Shown in pieces: positions 22,921-32,127 of a stretch of DNA of 64,000 nt (position 1 is its first letter; the number at the start of each line of letters is the position of its first letter). The translations under genes were made by a program, and so were the position numbers. Source of the stretch: Subtercola sp. Z020 (GTDB lineage Bacteria > Actinomycetota > Actinomycetes > Actinomycetales > Microbacteriaceae); the NCBI RefSeq assembly GCF_002931235.1, contig NZ_PSTT01000009.1, positions 1-64,000 of the forward strand, written 5' to 3'. The notes below the pieces were generated by a model. That model saw only the letters and a list, made by a program, of their open reading frames with translations. It was not told where the DNA came from and did no database searches.

Positions 22921-24239
22921 ACGACCAGCTCGAGCTGCACCTCTACGGAACGCATGTCGGTTCTCTCATTTCTCGTGCTTCCGACACGGTCGACTTCAGG
23001 GCATCCGACGCGGGCATCGAGCGCTTCGGCCTGAACTCGCGTGTACTGTCCGTCGGTCTTCCGCTGACGACGGTGCCGCAGGATGCCACGGCCTTCGTCG
23101 GCGGTCTGCTGCCCGAGGGTCGGGCGCTGGCCAATCTCCGTCGCCAGCTCGGTCCATCTGATCAGAGTCTCTTCGGCCTCATCCGGTTCGTCGGCCGAGA
23201 CGTCGCCGGCGCCGTCACCTTCGGTGAGCCCCAGCCGGTGGCCGACCATGTCTACATCCCGCTCAGCGACGACGAGGTCGCTGCCCGGTTGGATGCCGCT
23301 GCAACGCTTCCGCTGGGTCGGTTGACCGGTGGAACCTCGTTGACCGGCTACCAGCGCAAGATCACGCTCGCCTACCGGAATGGACGATGGCACGATCGAG
23401 AAGGCGGCGCGGTGTCGACTCACATCCTGAAACCGGTCGAACCCGACAGGGAGAAGGCGATTCAGGCTGAGGGCTATGCGCTCGCGCTCGGACGGCGGCT
23501 GGGGCTTCTCTCCTACGACTCCTTCGTGACGGAGTTCGCAGGGCGGCCGACTCTCGTCATCGAACGCTACGACCGGGTGGTCAACGTAGACGGCGACATC
23601 TCACGCGTTCATCAGGAGGACGCAGCCCAGGCTCTCGGACTCGACTGGACCTCGGAGTACCTCAAGTTCGAACACGGCGAGGGTGTGACGAGGCATCGAT
23701 CCATCGCTGCTCTGCTCCCCACGAGCCGGTCGATCTTCGATGATGCGACCCCCCAGCTCGACCAGCTGTTGCGGTATCTGACCTTCACCGTCGCCATCGG
23801 CAACACCGATGCGCATGCAAAGAACTATTCGCTGCTCCACAGCGCCGACGGCCGCACGACGCTCGCTCCTCTCTACGACGTGGCTCCGCATGCGCTCGGC
23901 TACGACAGCCAGCAGGCGCTCGCGATCTGGGTGAACGGCCGGCGGCGGTACGCCGAGGTGACTGTCGATGACCTTGTGTCGGAAGCGACCAGCTGGGGTG
24001 TACCGCCGGAACGAGCACGCGGCACCGTCGTCGACACGCTTCTCGGACTGGAATCCGCGGTGCTCTCCACAACGGCGCATGCATCGATCGAGCAGACGGT
24101 GCCGGGGTATGTTCTCGGCCAGACCTACAACCTGCTCGCTGGCCGCCCGGGCATGCTCGATCTGCCGCATCCGTTGGGGCTGCTGCAGCAGATCTCGCTT
24201 CCGAACAGGCCGGCCGGTTTGCCAGGGCCCCTGCACTAG
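22917..24239 (+). CDS. hipA: HipA-like Ser/Thr kinase toxin
   Basis: This 440-residue protein has the HipA N-domain (about 10-105, FVGGLLPEGRALANLRRQLG) and kinase-like C-domain. The glycine-rich loop is GGTSLTGYQRKI (138-149), followed by HILKP (169-173, ATP-binding Lys region), IERYDR (215-220), HQEDAAQALG (232-241), NTDAHAKNY (296-304; catalytic Asp298, Asn303) and LYDVAP (319-324). All catalytic elements are present. HipA phosphorylates glutamyl-tRNA synthetase in E. coli; the target here is unknown. Base composition is a little lower in GC than neighbouring genes, which may indicate transfer. Confidence 0.92.
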   Translation: MNDQLELHLYGTHVGSLISRASDTVDFRASDAGIERFGLNSRVLSVGLPLTTVPQDATAFVGGLLPEGRALANLRRQLGPSDQSLFGLIRFVGRDVAGAVTFGEPQPVADHVYIPLSDDEVAARLDAAATLPLGRLTGGTSLTGYQRKITLAYRNGRWHDREGGAVSTHILKPVEPDREKAIQAEGYALALGRRLGLLSYDSFVTEFAGRPTLVIERYDRVVNVDGDISRVHQEDAAQALGLDWTSEYLKFEHGEGVTRHRSIAALLPTSRSIFDDATPQLDQLLRYLTFTVAIGNTDAHAKNYSLLHSADGRTTLAPLYDVAPHALGYDSQQALAIWVNGRRRYAEVTVDDLVSEATSWGVPPERARGTVVDTLLGLESAVLSTTAHASIEQTVPGYVLGQTYNLLAGRPGMLDLPHPLGLLQQISLPNRPAGLPGPLH

Positions 24240-24316
24240 GAACGGCGGGCCCGGCGGCGGGCCGGCGGGGTGCGGCGGCGGGGCGCGGGAATACCTGTAG
24301 GCGCAGGGAGTTGAAC

Positions 24317-25417
24317 GTGTGTATGCCCGACTCCCTCGCCCCCGCCGACCTGTTCGCCCCCGCCGCCTTCGGAGCCCTCCGCCTCGACAACCGCCTCGTG
24401 ATGGCCCCGCTCACCCGCATGCGCTCCGGCGCCGAGGGCATCCCCGGGCCGATCGTCGCCGAGCACTACGCCCAGCGCGCCTCCGCGGGCCTCATCGTGA
24501 GCGAGGGCACCTACCCCTCCTTCGCCGGCCACGCCTTCGTCGGGCAGCCGGGCCTCGTGACAGAGGAGCAGCTCGCCGGCTGGCGCGCCGTGACCGACGC
24601 CGTGCACGCGAACGGCGGCCAGATCGTCGCGCAGGTGATGCACGGCGGCCGCGCCACGCACGAACACATCTCCGGCCACGAGGTGGTCGCCCCCAGCGCC
24701 ATCGCCATCCAGGCCGAGGTGCACACTCCCGAAGGCAAGGAGCCGTACCCGGTGCCGCGCGCCCTCCGCGACGACGAGCTGCCCGGCATCGTCGAGGAGT
24801 TCGTGACCGGCTCCCGCAACGCGATCGCGGCCGGCTTCGACGGCGTCGAGTTGCACGGCGCGAACGGCTACCTGCTGAACGAGTTCCTCTCCGAGTCGTC
24901 CAACCACCGCGAGGCCCCCTACGGCGGTTCGCCCGAGAACCGCGCCCGCCTCGTGATCGAGGTGGTGAGGGCGGTCGTCGACGCGATCGGCGCCGACCGC
25001 GTCGGCCTCCGCATCTCCCCCGAGCGGAACGCCCAGGACGTCTTCGACACCCCCGAAGATGCGGAAGCGACCTACGGCTACCTGATCGACCAGCTCGCGC
25101 CGCTCGGTCTGGCCTTCGTGAGCATCCTGCACCCCGACCCCTCCGGCGAACTGGTGCAGGGCCTCCGCACTCGCTTTGGCGGGCCCTTCCTGGTGAACTC
25201 GGGTTTCGAGAGCATCACCACGCGCGACGAGGCGCTGGCCTGGATGGCCGCCGGCCACAGCGACGCGGTCGTCGTCGGGCGGGCCTTTCTCGCGAACCCC
25301 GACCTGCCGCGGCGCTGGCGCGAGAACACGGCCCTCAACGAGCTCGTGCCCGCCACCATCTACGCCTCCGGCGCGGAGGGCTACACCGATTACCCGACAC
25401 TCGAGCAGGTCGGCTGA
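24317..25417 (+). CDS. Old Yellow Enzyme family alkene reductase
   Basis: FMN-dependent NAD(P)H reductase of activated C=C bonds, about 366 residues, TIM-barrel. Family signatures: RLDNRLVMAPLTRMRS near the N-terminus, LIVSEGTYPSFAG, IVAQVMHGGRATH, FDGVELHGANGYLLNEFLS (active-site His and Asn of the HxxN type), YGGSPENRARL and VVVGRAFLANPDL with the FMN-phosphate Arg. The GTG at 24317 stands 6 bases after AGGGAG and gives MCMPDSL; ATG at 24323 is the alternative. It is a lone gene ending 40 bases before the tRNA-Gly gene on the other strand. Physiological substrate unknown; detoxification is usual. Confidence 0.93.
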   Translation: MCMPDSLAPADLFAPAAFGALRLDNRLVMAPLTRMRSGAEGIPGPIVAEHYAQRASAGLIVSEGTYPSFAGHAFVGQPGLVTEEQLAGWRAVTDAVHANGGQIVAQVMHGGRATHEHISGHEVVAPSAIAIQAEVHTPEGKEPYPVPRALRDDELPGIVEEFVTGSRNAIAAGFDGVELHGANGYLLNEFLSESSNHREAPYGGSPENRARLVIEVVRAVVDAIGADRVGLRISPERNAQDVFDTPEDAEATYGYLIDQLAPLGLAFVSILHPDPSGELVQGLRTRFGGPFLVNSGFESITTRDEALAWMAAGHSDAVVVGRAFLANPDLPRRWRENTALNELVPATIYASGAEGYTDYPTLEQVG

Positions 25418-25457
25418 CGCCGGTCGGCTCCGGATGCCGGGGCCGACCTTCAGGGGA

Positions 25458-25527
25458 GCGGATGACGGGAATCGAACCCGCGCTATCAGCTTGGGAAGCT
25501 GAAGTTCTGCCATTGAACTACATCCGC
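25458..25527 (-). tRNA. tRNA-Gly (anticodon TCC)
   Basis: On the minus strand the sequence folds as a complete cloverleaf. The acceptor stem GCGGATG pairs with CATCCGC, the D-arm contains GTTCAATGGCAGAAC, the anticodon stem TCAGC/GCTGA encloses loop TTCCCAA with anticodon TCC, and the T arm GCGGG-TTCGATT-CCCGT is present. The 3' CCA is not encoded. Confidence 0.97.
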
Positions 25528-25642
25528 ACGTGCCGGAACCAGCGGATCCCGACATCCCCAGAATAGCAGTGAGCCCGGGCACCCCGCGCGACGGACCGCA
25601 GCCTTCCATCCGGTCGGCGACGAGTGTGGGCCCACGCCGGCG

Positions 25643-27007
25643 TCAGGCGGTACGGATGAGCTTCTTGTTGACGAACTCGTCTGCTCCGAGGTAGCCGAGT
25701 TCCCGGCCCATTCCGCTCCGCTTGACGCCGCCGAACGGCAGTTCTGGGCTGTCGGCGAGCACGAGATTCACGTAGACCATGCCCGCCTCGAGGCGGGTGG
25801 CGACGCGTTCGGCCTGGTCGGGGTCGGTGGTGAAGAGGTACGAGCCGAGTCCGAAGTCGGTTCCGTTCGCGATGCGCACGGCGTCGTTCTCGTCTGTGGC
25901 GCGGTAGACGGTCGCGACCGGGCCGAAGAACTCCTCACCCCAGGCATCCATCTCCGGGTCAACGTCTGTGAGCACGGTCGGTTCGAAGAATGCCCCGTTC
26001 CGGTTTCCGCCGAGTGCGAGATTCGCGCCCTGCGACACGGCCCGCCGCACCTGGGCTTCGAGACTATCGGCCGCCCCTTCGGAGGAGAGCGGCCCGAGAA
26101 CGGCGTCGTCGGCGAGCGGGTCGACGGCGGCGTTCTCACTCATGCGGGCGGTGAAGCGAGCGAGGAAGTCGTCGTACAGATCGTCGATGATGATGAAGCG
26201 TTTCGCCCCGTTGCAGGACTGGCCGCTGTTGTCGAGGCGCGCATCGACGGCAGCCTGCACGACGGAGTCGAGGTCCCGGGTGGAGAGCAGAATGAAGGGG
26301 TCCGATCCGCCGAGCTCGAGGACGACCTTCTTCAGGTGCCGGCCGGCGACTTCTGCGACGGATGATCCCGCCCGTTCCGAGCCGGTCAGCGAGACGCCCT
26401 GCACCCGGCGATCGGCGACGATGTCTGCCGCCTGGGCGTTCGAGACGTACAGGTTGGTGTAGGCGCCGTCGGGGAACCCCGCGTCGTGGAAGATGTCTTC
26501 GATGGCAGCCGAGGAGGCCGGGCACTGGCGGGCGTGCTTCAGCAGGATCGTGTTGCCGTTCAGCAGGTTGGGGGCCGCGAAACGGGCGACCTGGTAGAAC
26601 GGGAAGTTCCACGGCATGATCCCGAGAAGCGGCCCGAGAGCTGACCGTCGGATGACGGCCGATCCCTCGCCCTGGATGGTGAGGGGCTGGTCGGCGGTGA
26701 TCTGCTCGGCGTTCTCGGCGTAGTAGTCGATGATGTCGGCGGCGAAGTCGACCTCGCCGAGAGCGCCCTCGCGGATCTTGCCCATCTCCTCGACGATCAG
26801 GTCGGCCAGGGCCTCGCGGCGCTCGCGGTGCAGTTCTGCGACCCGGCGGAGGAGGTTCGCGCGTTCAGCCGGGGTGGTCCCGGTGCTCCATTCGGTGAAT
26901 GCGGCGTGCGCCGTGCTGACGGCCGCCTCGACCTGCGCGTCGCTCAGTTCGGGGTAGGTGGCTGTGGTCTTCCCGGTGGCGGGGTTGGTGACGGTGTACT
27001 CGGCCAT
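25643..27007 (-). CDS. NAD(P)-dependent aldehyde dehydrogenase (succinate-semialdehyde dehydrogenase-like)
   Basis: This 454-residue cytoplasmic enzyme oxidises an aldehyde to its acid. Typical ALDH motifs are intact: LGIMPWNFPFYQ (about 133), the catalytic Glu in KVVLELGGSDP (about 231), and the catalytic Cys in DNSGQSCNGAKRF (about 265). The short-type length and the N-terminus YTVTNPATGKTTATYP fit actinobacterial succinate-semialdehyde dehydrogenases; the actual substrate is uncertain. It is last in the operon permease - alcohol dehydrogenase - this gene, only 2 bases past the alcohol dehydrogenase stop. The likely route is uptake, oxidation of an alcohol to aldehyde, then acid. Confidence 0.93.
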   Translation of the reverse strand: MAEYTVTNPATGKTTATYPELSDAQVEAAVSTAHAAFTEWSTGTTPAERANLLRRVAELHRERREALADLIVEEMGKIREGALGEVDFAADIIDYYAENAEQITADQPLTIQGEGSAVIRRSALGPLLGIMPWNFPFYQVARFAAPNLLNGNTILLKHARQCPASSAAIEDIFHDAGFPDGAYTNLYVSNAQAADIVADRRVQGVSLTGSERAGSSVAEVAGRHLKKVVLELGGSDPFILLSTRDLDSVVQAAVDARLDNSGQSCNGAKRFIIIDDLYDDFLARFTARMSENAAVDPLADDAVLGPLSSEGAADSLEAQVRRAVSQGANLALGGNRNGAFFEPTVLTDVDPEMDAWGEEFFGPVATVYRATDENDAVRIANGTDFGLGSYLFTTDPDQAERVATRLEAGMVYVNLVLADSPELPFGGVKRSGMGRELGYLGADEFVNKKLIRTA

Positions 27008-27009
27008 GG

Positions 27010-28137
27010 TCACTCTGCTTTCGTCGAGGGGTGGAGGGTGGGGATGAGCAGTTGCCGCAGAGCAGCTCCGCTCGCGAGCAGGTTCATGCTGTTCTCGGCG
27101 TCTTCGAGGGGCAGTCGAGCGCTGATCAGCTCGTCGACGAGGAGTTCGCCCGCCATGTACTGATCGACGAGCCATGGGATGTCCCTGGCCGGCCGAATGC
27201 CACCGTAGTTGGATCCGATGATCCGCTGGTCGAGGTCGACCAGCGTCTGCGGCTCGAAGGTCGCGGTCGTGCCGGCACGCGGAATGCCGACGACGACCGC
27301 ACTGCCGCCGATGTCGAGCAGACGGATGCACTGCTCGGTGACCTCCTTCTTGCCGATCGCGTCGAAGGCGAAGTCGACCCCGTCGGGGAGGATCTCCCGC
27401 ACCGTCGCGACGACGTCTTCGCCGGGCGTCACGACGACGGCCGTGGTGGCTCCGACCCGCAGGGCGAGATCGGTCTTGTCCTGACGAACGTCGATGGCAA
27501 TGATCTGGGATGCTCCGGCGAGCCGGGCACCCTGCACGATGGAGAGGCCCACCCCGCCGCATCCGATCACCGCCACGGTTGCACCCGAGGGCACCTGGGC
27601 GGTGTTCCTGACCGCGCCGACACCCGTGGCGATGGCGCAGCCGATGATGGAGATCGCTTCCAGCGGAGCGTCGTCTCTAACCTTGATCGCACCTGTCATG
27701 GGAACGATGGCCCGTTCGGCGAAGGCGGAGGTGCCGAGATAGTGGTGCACGGGCTGCCCGCCCTGACGGAGCCGGGTGGTGCCGTCGTTGAGGGTGCCAC
27801 CGAGGGCGACGGTTCCGGCTGCGACTTCGCAGCGCACCTCGCGCCCTGCCCTGCAGTTGCGACAGCGACCACACGGAGCGACCCAGGAGAGCACGACGTG
27901 GTCGCCGACCTTCAGGTCTGTCACGCCTGGCCCGACCGCGCTGATCGTACCGCTGCCCTCGTGGCCCATCACGAGAGGTACGGGCAGATCCCAGTCACCC
28001 TGCCTCACATGGACGTCGCTGTGGCAGACGCCTGCTGCGGCTATCAGCACCTCGACCTCCTCCGGCCCCGGTGCGAGGAGGTCGACCTGTTCGACGGCTA
28101 CGGGAGTGCCGCTGTCGCGGAAGACGACTGCTCTCAT
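27010..28137 (-). CDS. Zinc-dependent alcohol dehydrogenase
   Basis: This 375-residue medium-chain dehydrogenase has both zinc sites: catalytic Cys in AAGVCHSDVH and His/Glu in VMGHEGSG, and the structural four-Cys lobe CGRCRNCRAGREVRC (about 97-111). The cofactor fold has VAVIGCGGVGLSIVQGARLAGA and IAIDVRQDK, whose Asp after the second strand suggests NAD. It probably oxidises the alcohol imported by the upstream permease, or one derived from it, and passes the aldehyde to the ALDH. The start overlaps the permease stop by 4 bases (ATGA). Confidence 0.93.
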   Translation of the reverse strand: MRAVVFRDSGTPVAVEQVDLLAPGPEEVEVLIAAAGVCHSDVHVRQGDWDLPVPLVMGHEGSGTISAVGPGVTDLKVGDHVVLSWVAPCGRCRNCRAGREVRCEVAAGTVALGGTLNDGTTRLRQGGQPVHHYLGTSAFAERAIVPMTGAIKVRDDAPLEAISIIGCAIATGVGAVRNTAQVPSGATVAVIGCGGVGLSIVQGARLAGASQIIAIDVRQDKTDLALRVGATTAVVVTPGEDVVATVREILPDGVDFAFDAIGKKEVTEQCIRLLDIGGSAVVVGIPRAGTTATFEPQTLVDLDQRIIGSNYGGIRPARDIPWLVDQYMAGELLVDELISARLPLEDAENSMNLLASGAALRQLLIPTLHPSTKAE

Positions 28138-29669
28138 GCGGGGGTCACCTTGCTCTCTGGGGTGGATGGGGCTGCCTCGTCTGTCGCGGCGAGTGCCGCC
28201 AGATCGAGTTCCCGGGTGGCGAGCGCGTAGCTGGGGCCGGCCTGGCCGCGTGCGATCTGCCTCCGCAGGCGTGCCAGCCACCAGACACCAGCCAGCGCCA
28301 TGGCGATGACGAACACGAGGGCGTTCGCCTGGAAGTCGGGGAGGAAGAGCAGAGCCGACATGACCGCACCGAAGACGACGATGCCGACGATGTAGAGCGG
28401 AACGCGGAGTCGGCCGAGATCGAAGGTGCCCCGTTCTGCAGCAGGGATCCTCTTCCTGGCGTTGGCGATCAGGAGGCCGATGGTGGTCAGCATGTAGACA
28501 CCGAAGTAGCCGAGGGCCGACATCCCGATGATGTAGGAGAAGGTCTGTTCGTTCGCGAACGCCGACAGGAGAAGGAGCGCTGAGACCACGCCCGTCGCCC
28601 AGACGGCGGTGGTCGGCACCTTGTGCTTCTTCGAGACCCTCCTCAGGGTCTTGGAGCCGGGCAGCATGTTGTCCCGGCCGAGCGCGTAGACGAGCCGGGT
28701 CGCGACGAGCATGTTGGCCAGAACGCAGACGAGGATGTTCGTGAGAGCGACGGCGATGACGAGTTTCGAGAACCAGGGCGAGATCTGCTGCGCGAAGATG
28801 TCGGCGATGGGCGAGGCGCTGTCGGTCAGGGTGGCCGGGTCTTTGATGACGAGCAGGAAGACGACGTACATGAAGAACTCGATCACCGAAGCCACCCCGA
28901 GTGCGAGGAACATCGTGCGGGGAATGGTGCGGCGGGCATCCTTCGTCTCTTCGGCGATGTCTGCCGCCGCTTCCACACCGAGCAGACCGAAGATGCAGCC
29001 GAGGCTCGAGGTCAGCCACACCACGATGTAGGGCGACGGCAGAGCGCCGGCCGACCCGGTGCTGAACAGGAAGTCGATGCCCTGGTGCTCGTTGGAGACG
29101 AAGAAAGCGATGATCGCGATGAATGCCGTGGCGCCGAGAGTGACGACCAGTTCGAGCCCGACACCGATGTTGTTCAGTACGGTCGCGAGCTTCACGCCGT
29201 AGACATTGATCAGCACGCAGAGCAACACGATGGCCAGTGAGATCCAGATCTGGATCGGGGTCGTCATCTCGATGTCGAAGAGGCTGCCGACGTACCCCGC
29301 CATGACGAAGGCCACCCCCGTGAACCCGCTGATGAACCCGATTGCGCCGGAGAACCCGGTGAACCAGCCGAGGCTCGGGTTCACGAGCCGGCTGGTCCAC
29401 TGGTAGGCGTAGCCGGAGAGCGGCAGTTTGCTGACCAGGTCTGCCGCGATGAGGGCCCAGACGAAGAAGACCACGACGGCGAGAGGGAACGTCCAGACGA
29501 AGGCCGGCCCCGCCGTGTTCAGCCCGAATCCGAAACCCGAGAAGACGGCCGTCGTCGCACTGATGACCGCGAATCCGAGGAAGAAGGATGACACGCCCCC
29601 GACGGAACGGCTCAGACGCTGTGTGTAGCCCAGTTCGCCGAGCCGATGGTCCTCATCCGAGTGAGTCAT
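28134..29669 (-). CDS. APC-superfamily amino acid/amine permease
   Basis: This 511-residue membrane protein has about 12 transmembrane helices. Family features: SVGGVSSFFLGFAVIS in helix 1, LPLSGYAYQWTSRLVNPSLGWFTGF (consensus loop 2), LLGVEAAADIAEETKDARRTIPR in the amphipathic loop, typical of amino-acid/choline-type (AAT/GABA permease-like) carriers. AGGAGACAGAGG precedes the ATG at 29669. It is first gene of the operon with the alcohol and aldehyde dehydrogenases and divergent from a LysR gene, its likely regulator. The chemistry of the operon suggests an amino-alcohol or polyamine-type substrate, but that is inference. Confidence 0.9.
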   Translation of the reverse strand: MTHSDEDHRLGELGYTQRLSRSVGGVSSFFLGFAVISATTAVFSGFGFGLNTAGPAFVWTFPLAVVVFFVWALIAADLVSKLPLSGYAYQWTSRLVNPSLGWFTGFSGAIGFISGFTGVAFVMAGYVGSLFDIEMTTPIQIWISLAIVLLCVLINVYGVKLATVLNNIGVGLELVVTLGATAFIAIIAFFVSNEHQGIDFLFSTGSAGALPSPYIVVWLTSSLGCIFGLLGVEAAADIAEETKDARRTIPRTMFLALGVASVIEFFMYVVFLLVIKDPATLTDSASPIADIFAQQISPWFSKLVIAVALTNILVCVLANMLVATRLVYALGRDNMLPGSKTLRRVSKKHKVPTTAVWATGVVSALLLLSAFANEQTFSYIIGMSALGYFGVYMLTTIGLLIANARKRIPAAERGTFDLGRLRVPLYIVGIVVFGAVMSALLFLPDFQANALVFVIAMALAGVWWLARLRRQIARGQAGPSYALATRELDLAALAATDEAAPSTPESKVTPA

Positions 29670-29779
29670 CCTCTGTCTCCTGTCCAAGAGTGTGTCTGTG
29701 GGTGTTGACTGCCGAGCTTAGGGAGCGCCCCGGTACAGGACAACCAAGGTGTTTGCGACAGGTGGTATCGTCTCACCCT

Positions 29780-30715
29780 ATGGCTCTGTCGATCATCCAA
29801 CTGCGTGTGTTCCTTGCGGCTGCGCGGGACGGGTCCTTCACGGCCGCGGCGGTCAGGCTCCATATGTCCCAGCCCACGGTCTCCGAGACGATCCGCCGGG
29901 TGGAACAGTCGTACGGCACCTCCCTGTTCGTCCGTGGATCCCGGCGGCTCATCCTCTCGCCGGCGGGGGAGGAACTGCTGCCGCTGGCCGAACAGACCGT
30001 CGGCTCTGCGGATGCGGCCGATCGCGCCCTCAAGGCGGTCACGGGGCTCCGCGGGGGAGTGGCGTCGATAGGGCTCCTCCGGAACGCGAAGCACTACGCG
30101 ATGGCCGACCTGCTGACCTCTTTCCATCAGCGCTATCCGGATGTTCGCCTGCGGGTGGTGGGTGTGAACTCTGCGGATGTCGCGGATCTCGTTCGCGGCG
30201 GCGAGTTGGAGGCCGGTATCGTCGTGCTGCCGGTGGACACGAACGAGTTGGCCGTCACCCCGCTCACCCGGGACGAGGTCGTGTTCGTGACGTCCGACCC
30301 ACAGCGGGCGACGGCCCCTGTCTCGATCGAGACGCTGGCCGCGACGAACCTGATCCTCTACGACGCGCACGCCGGTTGGCGGGATCCCACCCGCCGTCAG
30401 CTGGCGGAGCGCGCCCTGATCAAGGGGCTGACTCTGGAACCGCGGATCGAGGTCGAGCAGGTCGACGCCGCGCTCGACCTGGTTGCCGCGGGTGCCGGCG
30501 AGAGCTTCGTCTCGACAGCGGTGGCTGCGAGTGCCGCTGTTCCCGACGGGTTGTTCTTTGCTCCTTTCGAAGACCCGCTCTTCGACACCATCGCGTTGGT
30601 GCAGCGTGACGCTGCGGTGCTCTCGCCGGCCACACGCGAACTCATGCGGTTCGCCAGGGAGACGCTGGTCGGACTGGATCAGCCAGCAATCGCGCTGCCG
30701 GGCCGCGCGACCTGA
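29780..30715 (+). CDS. LysR family transcriptional regulator of the permease-dehydrogenase operon
   Basis: This 311-residue protein has an N-terminal winged helix (IIQLRVFLAAARDGSFTAAA, LHMSQPTVSETIRRVEQSYG, about 4-62) and a periplasmic-binding-protein-like effector domain (about 90-295, VASIGLLRNAKHYAMADLL...). It is divergent from the permease-ADH-ALDH operon, with a 110-base intergenic region. LysR proteins usually activate the divergent operon when they bind a pathway intermediate. A TATCGT element lies 8 bases before the ATG at 29780 and no ribosome site is visible, so the mRNA has almost no 5' UTR. Confidence 0.93.
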   Translation: MALSIIQLRVFLAAARDGSFTAAAVRLHMSQPTVSETIRRVEQSYGTSLFVRGSRRLILSPAGEELLPLAEQTVGSADAADRALKAVTGLRGGVASIGLLRNAKHYAMADLLTSFHQRYPDVRLRVVGVNSADVADLVRGGELEAGIVVLPVDTNELAVTPLTRDEVVFVTSDPQRATAPVSIETLAATNLILYDAHAGWRDPTRRQLAERALIKGLTLEPRIEVEQVDAALDLVAAGAGESFVSTAVAASAAVPDGLFFAPFEDPLFDTIALVQRDAAVLSPATRELMRFARETLVGLDQPAIALPGRAT

Positions 30716-30731
30716 GCGTCTGATCACCGGT

Positions 30732-30750
30732 CCATAGGTCTGGCCTATGG
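30732..30750. promoter_or_regulatory. Perfect inverted repeat CCATAGG-tctgg-CCTATGG
   Basis: The 7-bp arms with a 5-base spacer lie just after the lysR stop and before the HisD-like gene. GGTCCAAC, the core of the two GntR-type operators further on, follows at 30758-30765. This could be an operator for the HisD-like gene or a terminator of lysR; there is no T tract. Confidence 0.45.
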
Positions 30751-30807
30751 ATCCCGGGGTCCAACTGGGTATTGTCCATTGCCAGATGCTGCGTTTGACT
30801 CCGACGT

Positions 30808-32127
30808 ATGAAACTGAGTTCCCGCTTCATCCACGACCACGGCCATCTCTTCACCGTTCTGAAAGCGCCGGGTGTCGACGCACCTCCCGCCCAGCGCGAC
30901 CCGGCGGTCATCGACACGGTCTCGCAGATGCTTCTGGATATCGAGAAGAACGGACTGGATGCCGTACGGCGATACGCCTCCGAACTCGACAGCTCGTACT
31001 CCGACTCGTTCGAGCTGGACCACGCCGCGATCGCGTCGAGCGGCGACCGTCTCTCGCCGCAGCTGAGAGAGGCCATCGAGGTGGGTTCGGAGCGCACCAA
31101 GGCGTTCGCGGGCCTGCAGCGCGAGCACCTCCACGACTTCGAAACGGAACTCTTTCCCGGCGTCACCGTCGGTCACCGCTACGTACCGGTCGCCCGAGTC
31201 GGCGCCTACCTGCCGGCCGGGCGCTTCCCGCTCACGGCGAGCGCATTCATGACCGTCGGCGTTGCAAAGGTCGCCGGGGTGTCCCTCGTCGTCGCCTGCA
31301 CCCCGCCCGGGCCCGACGGGCGGGCCAATGATGCCGTGACGTACGCTGCGTCGCTGTCAGGGGTCGACCGACTGTTCGTGCTCGGCGGCGTGCAGGCGCT
31401 CGCGGCCATGGCCTTCGGTCTTCTCGGCGAGGCGCCGGTCGACATGTTGGTGGGTGCCGGCAACGCCTATGTCGCAGAGGCGAAACGCCAGCTCTTCGGC
31501 GCGACCTCGATCGACCTGCTCGCTGGGCCCTCGGAGGTGGCGGTGATCGCCGACGACACCGCCGACGCCGAGACGGTCGCTGCAGACCTGCTCGGTCAGG
31601 CCGAGCACGGACCCAACTCGCCCGCAGCCCTCGTGACGACATCCGAAGCGCTCGGCCGTGACGTGATCGCGGCCGCAGACCGCCAGCTGCAGACCCTTGC
31701 CACCCGTGGGATAGCGGGTCCTGCCTGGCGTGATTTCGGATCCGTCATCGTCGTGCAGACCCGCGAGGCCGCGGCGGCCGTGATGGACGAGTTCGCACCC
31801 GAGCACCTCGAGATACAGACCGCCGACGACGCCTGGTACCACGACACCCTCACCAACTACGGCTCCCTCTTCATCGGGGAGTGGAGCACCGTGGCGTACT
31901 CCGACAAGGGCATGGCCGGTACGAACCACGTTCTGCCGACGGCAGGGGGCGCGAAGCACAGTGCCGGGCTGTCGGTGTCCCGTTTCCTGAAGCCTCTGAC
32001 CTACCAGCACGTCACCCGATCGGCCACCCCCACGCTCGCGACCGCGGTCAAGACGATCTCGCGGAGCGAGGGCATGGCAGCGCACGAGGCCACGGCAACC
32101 CTGCGCCTGGCTGCCTACGAGCACTGA
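30808..32127 (+). CDS. HisD-like dehydrogenase in a catabolic context
   Basis: This 439-residue homologue of histidinol dehydrogenase keeps the catalytic set: Gln and His zinc ligands in LLGQAEHGPNSPA (about 268), Glu-His in APEHLEIQT (about 330), the Asp ligand in SDKGMAGTNHVLP, and the C-terminal His in EGMAAHEATATLR. No other his genes are near. HisD paralogues used in catabolism include sulfopropanediol 3-dehydrogenase (HpsN), a four-electron oxidation of a primary alcohol to an acid with NAD. The neighbouring MFS carrier, enolase-superfamily enzymes and RraA-like protein support such a role; the substrate is not identified. Histidine biosynthesis is the less likely alternative. Confidence 0.85.
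   Translation: MKLSSRFIHDHGHLFTVLKAPGVDAPPAQRDPAVIDTVSQMLLDIEKNGLDAVRRYASELDSSYSDSFELDHAAIASSGDRLSPQLREAIEVGSERTKAFAGLQREHLHDFETELFPGVTVGHRYVPVARVGAYLPAGRFPLTASAFMTVGVAKVAGVSLVVACTPPGPDGRANDAVTYAASLSGVDRLFVLGGVQALAAMAFGLLGEAPVDMLVGAGNAYVAEAKRQLFGATSIDLLAGPSEVAVIADDTADAETVAADLLGQAEHGPNSPAALVTTSEALGRDVIAAADRQLQTLATRGIAGPAWRDFGSVIVVQTREAAAAVMDEFAPEHLEIQTADDAWYHDTLTNYGSLFIGEWSTVAYSDKGMAGTNHVLPTAGGAKHSAGLSVSRFLKPLTYQHVTRSATPTLATAVKTISRSEGMAAHEATATLRLAAYEH

Noticed and set aside
24319-25566. A 415-codon plus-strand frame ending with a peptide like TGIEPALSAWEAEVLPLNY
   Set aside because: This is the well-known translation shadow of a tRNA-Gly gene on the opposite strand; the rest is an out-of-frame reading of the Old Yellow Enzyme gene.
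30808-32127. Reading the HisD-like gene as part of histidine biosynthesis
   Set aside because: No other his gene is near and the surroundings are catabolic; kept as an alternative only.
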